This document shows, piece after piece, positions 49,122-57,374 of a stretch of DNA of 64,000 bases (its first letter is position 1; every line of letters begins with the position of its first letter). The notes under the pieces were generated by a model. That model had not been told where the DNA came from, ran no database searches, and saw only the letters and a list, made by a program, of their open reading frames with translations. A program made the position numbers and the translations under genes. The DNA is from Chloroflexota bacterium (lineage in GTDB: Bacteria; Chloroflexota; UBA11872). The stretch covers positions 124,001 through 188,000 of the forward strand of contig JAJDUU010000006.1 of the NCBI GenBank assembly GCA_022826485.1. The letters run 5' to 3'.

Positions 49122-50192
49122 GTGCGCCTCATGCGCGCCCTGATGCACGGCACGCACCTGAGGCCTCGCGCCACCGGGGCGGTGCAGCGGGTCATTCGGC
49201 GGGTCAGCCTTGGTGCGGCCCTCCTGCTTGCCGCCTTGGTGTTGGCGGCCTGCGGTGTGACGCCGCAGACCATCCTCGAGCCCACCACCGAGGCCGCGCG
49301 CGCCTCGCATTGGCTCTTTCTGGTCGTCTTTTGGGCCGGTTTGGCCGTGTTCGTCGTTGTCGAGGGCGCCCTGCTCTACACGATCTGGCGCTTCCGCCGG
49401 CGACGCGGCGACACCCTGCCGGCGCAGACCCACGGCAATCTCAAGCTCGAGATTGGGTGGACCATCGCCCCAACCATTCTGGTCGTTCTCCTGGCGGCGT
49501 TCACGGTGCCGGTCATCTTTGCCAATGCCCAGGAGCCGGAGGACGACGCCATTCGAGTGGAGGCCATTGGCCACCAGTGGTGGTTCGAGTTCTCCTACCC
49601 GGATTTGGGCGTCGTGACGGCGAACGAGCTGCACCTGCCGGTCGGCAAGCCCGCCGCCATCATTATCAAGAGCGAAGACGTGCTGCACAGCTTCTGGGTG
49701 CCGGCCTTGCGCGGAAAGCTGGACATGGTTCCCGGCCGCACGAGCGTGTTCCGCATCTTGCCGGAGCAGACGGGCACCTTCCCGGGCCAGTGCGCCGAGT
49801 TCTGCGGCACCGCCCACGCCCTCATGCGTTTCACGGTTGTGGTGGAGGAGCCTGAAGAGTTCGACGCGTGGGCGGCGCATCAGCTCACCGACCGCGTGCC
49901 GCCGACCTCCGAACTGGCGCAGGCCGGCGAGGCCCTGCTCACGCCGGCCGGCTGCGCGCTGTGCCACACGATTCGCGGCGTCACCGAGATCGGCACCATC
50001 GGGCCGGATCTCACCCACGTCGGGAGCCGCACCCACATTGCCGCCAACACGATGGGAATGACGCGCTCGGACCTGGAGCACTGGCTCCGCGATTCGGACG
50101 ACATGAAGCCCGGCAATCTGATGATCTTGCCGCGCCCGTTGACCGAGGACGAAATCGAGGCGCTCACGGAATACCTGATGGGTCTCAAGTGA
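49122..50192 (+). CDS. ctaC: Cytochrome c oxidase subunit II with fused cytochrome c domain
   Basis: A 356-residue electron-entry subunit of a caa3-type oxidase. A lipoprotein signal with LAAC (Cys44) and two membrane helices (about 63-83 and 105-135) precede the CuA cupredoxin domain, whose ligands are in VLHSFWVP and GQCAEFCGTAHALM. The C-terminal cytochrome c domain has the heme site CALCH (about residue 282) and an axial Met in GNLMILP. It takes electrons directly from a soluble or membrane donor. Start GTG 49122; ATG 49131 and 49143 are possible. First gene of ctaC-ctaD-ctaE-ctaF. Confidence 0.94.
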   Translation: MRLMRALMHGTHLRPRATGAVQRVIRRVSLGAALLLAALVLAACGVTPQTILEPTTEAARASHWLFLVVFWAGLAVFVVVEGALLYTIWRFRRRRGDTLPAQTHGNLKLEIGWTIAPTILVVLLAAFTVPVIFANAQEPEDDAIRVEAIGHQWWFEFSYPDLGVVTANELHLPVGKPAAIIIKSEDVLHSFWVPALRGKLDMVPGRTSVFRILPEQTGTFPGQCAEFCGTAHALMRFTVVVEEPEEFDAWAAHQLTDRVPPTSELAQAGEALLTPAGCALCHTIRGVTEIGTIGPDLTHVGSRTHIAANTMGMTRSDLEHWLRDSDDMKPGNLMILPRPLTEDEIEALTEYLMGLK

Positions 50193-50238
50193 TACGGTGC
50201 GGCCGAGTCGCGGCGGCGCCTCCGCGGAGCAGTTTCTG

Positions 50239-52077
50239 ATGGCCACCACCACGGTCAGCGTCCGGCCCAACACCTACGCCGGGACGGCGTGGAGCTGGAT
50301 CACCACGGTCGATCACAAGCGCATCGCCGTGCTGTATTTCGTGACCTCATTGGCGTTCTTTGCGCTGGGTGGCGTCGAAGCGCTCCTCATACGGTTGCAG
50401 CTTTCGCGTCCGGAGCTCGATCTCGTCCATCCGGATCGGTTTGCCGAGCTCTTCACCATGCACGGCACGACCATGGTGTTCCTGGCGCTAATGCCCCTCT
50501 CGGCGGCGTTCTTCAACCTTCTGGTGCCGCTCATGATCGGCGCGCGCGACGTGGCCTTCCCGCGGCTGAACGCGCTCAGCTATTGGGTCTATCTCTTCGG
50601 CGGCATCTTCCTGAACATCAGCTTCATCGCCGGCGGCGCCCCGGCCATGGGCTGGTTCGGCTACGCGCCGCTGACCGCCACGGAGTTCGCCGACACGCAC
50701 GCGGTCGACTTCTGGGCGTTCGGGCTGCAGATCCTTGGCGTCTCGTCGATCCTGGCCTCCATCAACTTCATCGTCACGATCATCAACATGCGGGCGCCCG
50801 GCATGACGTTCAACCGCATGCCGATGTTTGTCTGGATGACCCTGATCACTGGATTCCTGATCATCTTCGCCTTCCCCGTCATCACCATCGGGCTGGTGCT
50901 GCTGCTCTTCGACCGTTACCTCGGGACCAGCTTCTTCCTCTACCAGGGCGGCGGCGACCCAGTCCTGTGGCAGCACCTGTTCTGGGTGTTCGGCCATCCC
51001 GAGGTCTACATCCTGATCCTGCCCGCCATGGGCATCGTCTCCGACGTCCTGCCCACCTTCTCCCGCAAGCCGCTGTTCGGCTATGCGGTGGTGGCCTACT
51101 CAGGCGCGGCGATCGCGCTGGTGGGATTCGGCGTCTGGACGCACCACATGTTCACCGTCGGACTGGGACCCGTGGCCGATACCGCCTTTGCCATCTCCAC
51201 CATGGCGGTGGCCGTCCCGACCGGCGTCAAGATCTTCAACTGGATCGCCACGCTCTGGGGCGGCTCCATCAGCCTGCGCACGCCCATGCTGTTCGCCATC
51301 GGCTTCATCGCCATGTTCATCCTCGGTGGTCTCACCGGCGTCAGCCTCGGCTCGCCCCCGGTCGATACGCAGGTGCAAGACACCTACTACGTCGTGGCCC
51401 ACCTGCACTACGTGCTGTTCGGCGGCACGATCTTCGGGCTCTTCGCCGGCATCTATTTCTGGTTCCCCAAGATGACCGGCCGGATGCTCAGCGAGGGCTG
51501 GGGCAAGGTCCACTTCTGGCTCATGATGATCGGGTTCAACCTGGCGTTCGGGCCGCAGCACCAGTTGGGCATCGACGGCATGCCCCGGCGGATCCACACC
51601 TACGGCGCCGACATGGGCTGGGATGTATGGAACCTGATGTCCACCGTGGGCGCGTGGACCATTGGGCTCTCGATGCTCATCTTCGCCATCAACGCCGTGC
51701 GGTCGATGCGCAGCGGACGTGATGCCGGGCCGGACCCCTGGGACGGCGGCACGCTCGAATGGTCCATGTCGTCGCCGCCGCCGGTCTATAACTTCGCCGA
51801 GGTGCCCGTGGTCGACGACCGATACCCCGTGTGGAAGGAGAAGCACGGTGGCGGCCACACGGGCGCGGTCGTGGCCGAGCCTCCCGTCGCCGATACGGAG
51901 CACGACGACGAAGAACCGCACATCCACATGCCCAATCCGTCGTACTGGCCCATCCTGGTGGCCGCTGGCATGGTCCTTGCGGCCTGTGGGCTCATCTTCC
52001 ACCAGGTATTCGTCTTGCTCGGCGCCCTGATCTTCGGCATCTCTCTCATCGGCTGGATTGAGGAACCGCCCGGATGA
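50239..52077 (+). CDS. ctaD: Cytochrome c oxidase subunit I
   Basis: A 612-residue heme-copper oxidase catalytic subunit with at least twelve helices. Heme and CuB ligands are visible in TMHGTTMVFLALMP, WVFGHPEVYILILP (His-Pro-Glu-Val-Tyr with the cross-linked Tyr), GVWTHHMFTVG and VAHLHYVLFGG. The HPEVY motif indicates an A-type (mitochondrial-like) proton path. After the core, about 90 extra residues end in two more helices (YWPILVAAGMVLAACGLIFH). ATG 50239 has GGAG 9 bases upstream. It overlaps subunit III by ATGA. Confidence 0.95.
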   Translation: MATTTVSVRPNTYAGTAWSWITTVDHKRIAVLYFVTSLAFFALGGVEALLIRLQLSRPELDLVHPDRFAELFTMHGTTMVFLALMPLSAAFFNLLVPLMIGARDVAFPRLNALSYWVYLFGGIFLNISFIAGGAPAMGWFGYAPLTATEFADTHAVDFWAFGLQILGVSSILASINFIVTIINMRAPGMTFNRMPMFVWMTLITGFLIIFAFPVITIGLVLLLFDRYLGTSFFLYQGGGDPVLWQHLFWVFGHPEVYILILPAMGIVSDVLPTFSRKPLFGYAVVAYSGAAIALVGFGVWTHHMFTVGLGPVADTAFAISTMAVAVPTGVKIFNWIATLWGGSISLRTPMLFAIGFIAMFILGGLTGVSLGSPPVDTQVQDTYYVVAHLHYVLFGGTIFGLFAGIYFWFPKMTGRMLSEGWGKVHFWLMMIGFNLAFGPQHQLGIDGMPRRIHTYGADMGWDVWNLMSTVGAWTIGLSMLIFAINAVRSMRSGRDAGPDPWDGGTLEWSMSSPPPVYNFAEVPVVDDRYPVWKEKHGGGHTGAVVAEPPVADTEHDDEEPHIHMPNPSYWPILVAAGMVLAACGLIFHQVFVLLGALIFGISLIGWIEEPPG

Positions 52078-52691
52078 CCGCCGACGCACACGCGCACGAG
52101 GAGCACCCCACCTCCACCGGTCTCGACAGCCGCAAGGTCGCCATGTGGGCCTTCCTGGGCTCGGAGACGATGTTCTTCGGCAGCCTGATCCTGGTCATGC
52201 TGATCAACAAGCACAACACCTTGGGGGTCATGCTGGGGCACGGCGACCACATGTTCGAGGCCGGTCAGGGAATGCTGGACCTCGTGCTCACGTCGTTCAC
52301 CACCTTCGTGCTGCTCACCAGCAGTCTGGCCATGGTGCTGGCGCTGGCCGCGTTCCGAAATCGCAGCCTGAATTGGGGCCGCTTTTGGTTGATGGTCGTG
52401 GTCGCGTTCGGGGCCATCTTTCTCGGCGGGCAGGTGTACGAGTTCACGGCGTTTGTCCGCGAGGGCCTCACGCCGTCCACCAATCTCTTCGCCGCGTCCT
52501 TCTACATGCTGGTCGGCTTCCACGGCGCGCACGTCGCCATTGGCATTCTGTGGCTGGTCGCCGTGGTGTACTACTCGTATCGCGGCCGGTATCAGTCCGC
52601 CGACACCTGGGGTGTCGAGATGGTCGGCCTCTACTGGCACTTCGTGGACTTGGTCTGGGTGGCCATCTTCACCCTGATCTACCTGATTTAG
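52074..52691 (+). CDS. ctaE: Cytochrome c oxidase subunit III
   Basis: A 205-residue membrane subunit with five helices. Family marks are KVAMWAFLGSETMFFGSL, LGGQVYEFTAF, FHGAHVAIGILWL and GLYWHFVDLVWVAIFTLIYL. An N-terminal His/Glu-rich segment (DAHAHEEH) precedes the first helix. Its ATG overlaps the subunit I stop. It stabilises the catalytic core. Confidence 0.94.
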   Translation: MTADAHAHEEHPTSTGLDSRKVAMWAFLGSETMFFGSLILVMLINKHNTLGVMLGHGDHMFEAGQGMLDLVLTSFTTFVLLTSSLAMVLALAAFRNRSLNWGRFWLMVVVAFGAIFLGGQVYEFTAFVREGLTPSTNLFAASFYMLVGFHGAHVAIGILWLVAVVYYSYRGRYQSADTWGVEMVGLYWHFVDLVWVAIFTLIYLI

Positions 52692-52707
52692 ACCGAGTGA
52701 CGCACTG

Positions 52708-53052
52708 ATGTCAGCCGAACATCCCCCCGAGGGCCACGCCGCCGAGGAGCACCACGAGCGCCACGGCTACGCCCACTACGTGGTGGTCGGGGTCATTCTC
52801 ACGATAGTCACCATCGTCGAGATCATGATTCCCAGCATCGACGCTATCCGTAACGCGCTGGGCACCGTGTGGACGACGACGTCGCTGCTCATCCTGTCGT
52901 TCCTCAAGGGCGCGGGCGTGGTCATGTATTACATGCACCTGAAGGGAGACGACCGGCTCTTCACCGCGCTCTTCATGTTCCCGTTCATGATCGCGACCAC
53001 CATCGTGATCATCCTGTTCCTCTTCTGGACGCTCACCGGCCTGATCGCTTAG
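52708..53052 (+). CDS. ctaF: Cytochrome c oxidase subunit IV (prokaryotic type)
   Basis: A 114-residue small subunit with three helices: GYAHYVVVGVILTIVTIVEIM, SLLILSFLKGAGVVMYYMHLK and FMFPFMIATTIVIILFLFWTL. The KGxxVxxYYMHLK motif is characteristic of the bacterial subunit IV (CyoD/CtaF-like) family. The N-terminus is His/Glu-rich. It is 16 bp after subunit III and closes the operon; a MITE-like element follows. Confidence 0.9.
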   Translation: MSAEHPPEGHAAEEHHERHGYAHYVVVGVILTIVTIVEIMIPSIDAIRNALGTVWTTTSLLILSFLKGAGVVMYYMHLKGDDRLFTALFMFPFMIATTIVIILFLFWTLTGLIA

Positions 53053-53139
53053 AAGGCTTCCGGTTTGTCCCCTGCGCCTGGCACGGGACCCGCGCCTAAT
53101 CCCGTCGTCATTCCGGCTATGTCCGTCATTCCCGAGAAG

Positions 53140-53272
53140 GGAGACCTTTGCGAAACCCCTCCGTCATTCCGGCGAAGGCCGGAATCCAGTCCGGTCGAAC
53201 CTGGAAGCGGGACAGATGCTTGGCGTCGGGCGAGTCTAAGACCCGCTCCTACGGACTTATTCAAAGTTCTCC
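53140..53272 (+). mobile_element. MITE-like element, 133 bp, copy D
   Basis: The left end GGAGACCTTTGC (53140-53151) is perfect; the right end TCAAAGTTCTCC (53261-53272) is decayed. The length equals copies A and C, and the interior is close to copy A (AACCTGGAAGCG, CAGATGCTTGGCGTCGGGCG). It lies in the 338-bp gap between ctaF and ctaG. Two decayed half-cores lie just before it at about 53101-53137. Confidence 0.75.
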
Positions 53273-53390
53273 GAAGGTGGGAATCGAGCCCCATCCACCC
53301 CGGACCCGCACCTGGGCCTTGCCCGGCGGTCCTCAGGACTGACGCCAAGGCGGCTACTCCGCCCCACCGCACCCTGCGTAGACTTTGGTG

Positions 53391-54167
53391 ATGACCTTCT
53401 ATCTCATTCCCGAGATCACGCTGGGGCTGCTCGTGCTCACGGGCGGGTACCTCTACGCCGTCAGTCCCCTCAACCCGGACCGCGCGGAAACGGTCGCGTG
53501 GCCCCGGATCGCCGCCTTCGTGACCGCCGCCGTCACGCTCTTCGCGACGCTGCATCCGCCGTTCGACACGCTCGCGGCCACGCACTTCAGCGTCCACATG
53601 TGGCAGCACAGCTTGCTGGTGTTCGCCGCGACGCCCCTGCTGCTCATTGGACTGCCCGACTGGCTGCTGGCGCCGATCTTTCGCGTGCGCGTCGTGCGCT
53701 TTGTCGCGCAGCAGGCGACGCGGTTGCCCGTGGCGCTGGGGCTCAGCACCACCGCCTTCTGGATCTGGCACATGCCGCCGCTCTACGAGCTGGCGCTGCA
53801 GGACCGCATCGCCCACGACTTCGAGCACCTCACCATGATCGTCGGCGGCCTGGTGATGTGGTGGCCGGTCCTCAGCCGGGTGCGCGCCGTGCCCCCGGCC
53901 GTGGCGCCCATGCAGATGCTCTATCTGCTGCTGCTCTCGATCCCGTCGGGATTCTTCAGCGTCATCTTCGTGTTCGCCAACGACCCGCTGTATCCGACCT
54001 ATGAGCTCGCCCGCGGCGCCGAGGCGCTCGTCGACCAGCGCATCGGCGGGCTCATCATGAAGCTCGGTGGCACCCTCGTGCTGTGGACCATCCTCAGCGT
54101 CAAGTTCATCCGCTGGCTCAATCAGCGGCCCGACGCCAGCCCCGCCTCGCCCCGCCCACCGCTATAA
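53391..54167 (+). CDS. ctaG: Cytochrome c oxidase assembly factor CtaG (caa3 type)
   Basis: A 258-residue membrane protein with about seven helices. Family marks include FSVHMWQHSLLVFAATPLLLIGLP, AFWIWHMPPLYELALQDRIAHDFEHLTMIVGGLVMWWPV and a cytoplasmic C-terminal end. Conserved His residues (HMWQH, WHMP, HDFEH) may bind copper during CuB assembly. ATG 53391 is preferred over TTG 53385 and GTG 53388. It follows the oxidase operon after a MITE-like element, so it may have its own promoter. Confidence 0.88.
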   Translation: MTFYLIPEITLGLLVLTGGYLYAVSPLNPDRAETVAWPRIAAFVTAAVTLFATLHPPFDTLAATHFSVHMWQHSLLVFAATPLLLIGLPDWLLAPIFRVRVVRFVAQQATRLPVALGLSTTAFWIWHMPPLYELALQDRIAHDFEHLTMIVGGLVMWWPVLSRVRAVPPAVAPMQMLYLLLLSIPSGFFSVIFVFANDPLYPTYELARGAEALVDQRIGGLIMKLGGTLVLWTILSVKFIRWLNQRPDASPASPRPPL

Positions 54168-54199
54168 AGGGCGAACGTTCGAGATCCTTCTCCCTGGAA

Positions 54200-54272
54200 G
54201 GAGACGTTTGCCATACCCTCCGTCATTCCGGCGAACGCCGGAATCCAGTCCGGTCGAACCTGGCGACACCCT
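54200..54272 (+). mobile_element. Truncated MITE-like element, copy E
   Basis: Only the left half is present: GGAGACGTTTGC (54200-54211), the core ATTCCGGC/GCCGGAAT and CCAGTCCGGTCGAACCTGG. After about 54272 the family sequence stops and no right terminal repeat is found. Confidence 0.6.
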
Positions 54273-54321
54273 TGCCACGTAGCGTAGGGGCGCCTCTCGC
54301 TGACGCCCGAACACCTACCGC

Positions 54322-54750
54322 CTACCGCCCGGTCACCTCGAGCGTCGCCCGCTGACCCCGCACAGCGTGCCCGACAATTGGACACGTGAGCGTGTGCGTG
54401 CCCGGACGGACGTCGACGTCCAGGTGCCCCGTTTGTCCGGGGCCGATATTCGGCGACGTGAGGGGATCGCGGTCCAGGGCAAGCTCCAGCGAGTGGGTGA
54501 ACGTGCCCTCGTTCGTGATTCGGAAGCGAACCCTCGACGCACTCGTGGTCATGGTCGACGGCACGATCTTGAAGTCCGACATCGTGACGTCGATCACCTG
54601 GCATGACGGCGCGACACAATCCGTGGTCGGTGCGGTCAGAAGATCGGGCGGCGGATTCTCGGCCACCGCATACGCCAGCCCCTCGCCGCAGGCAGCCAAG
54701 AGGAATGACGCAACGACCAGCAGGGGAATGGCGGTGCGGCGCACGGACAT
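54322..54750 (-). CDS. Cupredoxin-like lipoprotein
   Basis: A 142-residue exported copper-protein candidate. The lipobox LAAC gives the anchor Cys21. The cupredoxin fold has the first His ligand at 86 (FTHSLEL), then Cys123 and His128 in TCPIVGHAVRGQ. The residue in the usual axial Met place is Gln133. Being beside the caa3 oxidase and CtaG, it may donate electrons to the oxidase or carry copper. ATG 54750 is preferred over TTG 54753. It is convergent with ctaG. Confidence 0.8.
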   Translation of the reverse strand: MSVRRTAIPLLVVASFLLAACGEGLAYAVAENPPPDLLTAPTTDCVAPSCQVIDVTMSDFKIVPSTMTTSASRVRFRITNEGTFTHSLELALDRDPLTSPNIGPGQTGHLDVDVRPGTHTLTCPIVGHAVRGQRATLEVTGR

Positions 54751-55107
54751 CAACGTGTAAGGGCCTCGAAGGTTGGTTGCCGATCAATCACCGGCGGTCA
54801 AGCATAGGGGCGCGCTCCCGCGCCGTGCAACGACAAGGCAGTTTTGGAGTCTCGCTTATGCCGGACTTGCGCGGGCGTATACAATTGCACGGAGATTGGT
54901 GTCCGTGCGCTGAATTGGGCTGCTGCGACCACGCCTCGACCGGACCTCGCGGGCGAACGCCCGAGTCATGTCTGACCCCTACATTCCGGATCGGCAGACG
55001 CAGCTTCCGCGATTTCCGTGCGCTGGCGCGGCGCGCCAGCCTGGGTCTGGAGTCATTCGCGCAGGGATGGGGACCGACACACTGCTGAGCACGAAGGTTG
55101 GCTGTCG
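54751..55107. other. 357-bp divergent region upstream of the sigma-factor gene
   Basis: No gene was recognised. TATACAAT (54878-54885) is a likely -10 for the sigma factor about 225 bp upstream of the chosen start; a -35 could be TTATGC at 54856-54861. An open frame from GTG 55018 leads into the sigma factor but its extra 30 residues look non-conserved. Confidence 0.35.
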
Positions 55108-56220
55108 TTGACGCTTGAAGTAGCCCTGGTTCTGGACGAAGAAACCCTTGAAAACGGCCTCGCTGAGCTGGTGGCGCTTGGTGCCGAGCCGGGATTCATC
55201 TACCGCGACGCGATCAATCGGGTGTTGCCCGACACCACGCAGATCCCGGAAGAGATCGTGCAGTGGTTCCGCGAGCGGCTCGCCGAGGAGGAAATCGAGC
55301 TTCGGGATGAGCGGCCGGAGGAACGCACCGAAGAGCCCGCGCCCATCACCACCGCCCGCAGCCAGCGCGAGGCGGAGTTCGAGCTCGAATCGGCGAGTCA
55401 GGACACCGTTCGCAGCTATCTCAACGAGATTGGCCGCATTCTGCTGCTCACCGCCAAGGAAGAGGTGGATCTGGCGCAGCGCATCGAGCGCGGTGACGAG
55501 AGCGCGCGCGAGCATCTGATCACGGCCAACCTCCGCCTCGTCGTGAGCGTGGCCAAGAAATACACCGGGCACGGCATCCCGCTGCTGGACCTCATCCAGG
55601 AAGGCAACGCCGGGCTCATGCGCGCCGCCGAGAAGTTCGACTGGCGGCGCGGCTACAAGTTCAGCACCTATGCCACCTGGTGGATTCGGCAGGCCGTCAC
55701 CCGCGCCATCGCCGAGCAGAGCCGGACGATCCGGCTCCCCGTCCACGTGCACGAGAAGCTCACGAAGTCCTACCGCGTGCAGCGCGACCTGCAGCTCCGC
55801 CTAGGACGCGAGCCGACCGACGACGAGATCGCCGGTGAGATGGAAATGTCCGAGGACCAGATCGGCGAGCTCAAGCAGGCGGCCCGCCTGCCCATTTCAC
55901 TCGAAACCCCGATCGGCGAGGACGGCGATACCGAAATCGGGCACCTCATCCCCGACGACGACGCGGTGGAGCCCATGGAGGCCGCCACGCGGCAGCTGCT
56001 GACCGAGCAACTCGATAACGTGATGGAGATGCTCGATCCGCGGGAGCAGAAGATTCTGCGGCTGCGCTACGGCCTCGATGACGACACCCCGCGAACCCTC
56101 GATCAGGTCGGGCAGGAGTTTGGCTTGACGCGCGAGCGCATCCGCCAGATCGAGTCGCAGGCGCTGCGCAAGCTCCGCCACCCGCGCCTCGCCCGCCGCC
56201 TCAAGGACTTCTTGGCGTAG
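55108..56220 (+). CDS. sigA: RNA polymerase primary-type sigma factor (sigma-70 family)
   Basis: A 370-residue sigma factor. It has a short acidic region 1.1-like N-terminus ([20 protein letters not shown]), region 1.2 ([23 protein letters not shown]), region 2 ([40 protein letters not shown]), region 3 ([22 protein letters not shown]) and region 4 ([33 protein letters not shown]). The RpoD-box-like core suggests a housekeeping or closely related sigma. TTG 55108 is chosen because AAGG lies about 12 bases upstream; GTG 55018 is the alternative. The smaller size than E. coli RpoD is normal outside proteobacteria. Confidence 0.9.
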   Translation: MTLEVALVLDEETLENGLAELVALGAEPGFIYRDAINRVLPDTTQIPEEIVQWFRERLAEEEIELRDERPEERTEEPAPITTARSQREAEFELESASQDTVRSYLNEIGRILLLTAKEEVDLAQRIERGDESAREHLITANLRLVVSVAKKYTGHGIPLLDLIQEGNAGLMRAAEKFDWRRGYKFSTYATWWIRQAVTRAIAEQSRTIRLPVHVHEKLTKSYRVQRDLQLRLGREPTDDEIAGEMEMSEDQIGELKQAARLPISLETPIGEDGDTEIGHLIPDDDAVEPMEAATRQLLTEQLDNVMEMLDPREQKILRLRYGLDDDTPRTLDQVGQEFGLTRERIRQIESQALRKLRHPRLARRLKDFLA

Positions 56221-56487
56221 CGGGATTTCCCAGGGGGCGTGCTGACAGCTTGGGCGCGGTTGGGGTTACCGGTCGTGTTCGGAACGCGGCGTGCGTATCG
56301 GACTCTATGCGATGGCGCTCCCCGCAAAGCTCTGACGCGTCCATGGGCTGCCGATCGGCCGCCGCTTGACACGCTGGGTGACATGACGGCGATGGCACGT
56401 GGAACGCTGGACTACCGGCTGAACTTCACCAGCCTGACGGAAGGTAGGTCGTAGCTGTCAGAGTGCCGAACTCAGCGGTAATTGCAG

Positions 56488-56517
56488 TTGCGGCTTTCAT
56501 AATGACCGACATATATA
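56488..56517 (+). promoter_or_regulatory. Promoter of the hicB-hicA pair
   Basis: TTGCGG (56488-56493) and TATATA (56512-56517) are 18 bp apart and lie 48 bp before the hicB ATG. TATACT (56514-56519) overlaps the -10. This is the most canonical promoter seen in the window. The rest of the 345-bp gap after the sigma factor holds no supported gene. Confidence 0.5.
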
Positions 56518-56565
56518 CTCCGAGACTGCCGGCCAGGAGCGGGAGTGAGGAGGGAGGTCGAGACC

Positions 56566-56967
56566 ATGGATGACACCCGGAGGTGCTCAATCGACGTCTA
56601 CTTCAATCCTGAAATTGATCCGCCGGTGTTGATTGCGTTGCGTATGACGTACACCTATGAAGACGCGTTGTGGGTGGGCGTGTGCGAAGAGCTTGGCACG
56701 TCGACCTATGGGGACGATCTCGACCAGGTATCACACGAGCTAAGGGAGCTAGTGCTTTTCGAACTCAACGCCGTTGAGGCCGACGGCGAGCGCGCCAACG
56801 TATTCGCGTCCTGTGGAATTGAGGCTCTCCCGCTGCCAGAAACGGTGCTCGACTGTCTGCGCGATGTCGAGCGGTCTCGGTTGCCGGCGCTTGAACCGGT
56901 GTCGTCGGAATCGTTGCCGCCGTGGTTGCCGCAATACCAGCTGTCGTTGGCTCCGGCTGTCGCATAG
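56566..56967 (+). CDS. hicB: HicB-like antitoxin
   Basis: A 133-residue protein. The HicB fold is shown by IDVYFNPEIDPPVLIALRMTY, then DALWVGVCEELGTSTYGDDLDQVSHELREL, the pattern of a partly degraded RNase H fold (WVAxCPELxGxxTxGxTxxEAxxNL). About 50 further C-terminal residues show no clear ribbon-helix-helix or HTH motif. Start ATG 56566 has AGGGAGG (56551-56557) 8 bases upstream. It should bind and neutralise HicA encoded 15 bp downstream and may repress its own promoter. Base composition is less GC-rich than neighbours, hinting at transfer. Confidence 0.75.
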   Translation: MDDTRRCSIDVYFNPEIDPPVLIALRMTYTYEDALWVGVCEELGTSTYGDDLDQVSHELRELVLFELNAVEADGERANVFASCGIEALPLPETVLDCLRDVERSRLPALEPVSSESLPPWLPQYQLSLAPAVA

Positions 56968-56982
56968 GATCGCGGCGCGGAC

Positions 56983-57246
56983 GTGGGATCAGGTGGGCGG
57001 CTTACGATCTCGCCAAAAGAGTTGATGGAGATCCTGCGACATGAGGGATGGACCGAGCGTCAGAGCCGTCACGGGCGGTTTTTCACCACCGGGAAGGGCG
57101 ATACCTACCGTCGAACCACGGTTCCGGAAAAGCACAGCCCGATCCCTCGCACCACGCTTGGCCAGATTCTAGGACCCAAGCAAACGGGTTGGGGCCGACG
57201 CGGTCTTATTGAGCGGATGCGCAAGATGCGGCGGAATTCTCCGTAG
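56983..57246 (+). CDS. hicA: HicA-like mRNA interferase toxin
   Basis: An 87-residue protein of HicA type, a small dsRBD-like ribonuclease acting on translated mRNA. SPKELMEILRHEGWTERQ matches the first helix, RHGRFF holds the likely catalytic His (usually in GSH), and TTVPEKHSPIPRTTLGQIL matches the HicA VPxHxxxxxxGTLxxIL pattern. A basic tail of about 20 residues follows. The start GTG 56983 is 15 bp after the hicB stop. The order antitoxin before toxin is less common than hicA-hicB. Confidence 0.78.
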   Translation: MGSGGRLTISPKELMEILRHEGWTERQSRHGRFFTTGKGDTYRRTTVPEKHSPIPRTTLGQILGPKQTGWGRRGLIERMRKMRRNSP

Positions 57247-57323
57247 TTCCGACGCTGGATCCGTCGTGTCGCATCCGGTTGGCCGCGGAACTGGCATCCT
57301 CGAAACTGCGTTAGCGCCTTAAC

Positions 57324-57360
57324 GCACAAAGCCCGGCGCGCCTGGCGCCGGGCTTTGTGC
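57324..57360. terminator. Strong bidirectional terminator between hicA and groEL
   Basis: A perfect 16-bp stem, GCACAAAGCCCGGCGC (57324-57339) and its complement (57345-57360), with a 5-base loop. It lies 77 bp past hicA and 14 bp past the groEL stop on the other strand. The outer AAA/TTT of the stem gives short T-runs on both strands, so it can end transcription from either side. Confidence 0.85.
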
Positions 57361-57374
57361 TAGTCGCCCTTCGG

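Noticed and set aside
56239-56454. 71-codon frame between the sigma factor and hicB
   Set aside because: No ribosome-binding site, no recognisable domain and no conserved-looking features; kept as non-coding.
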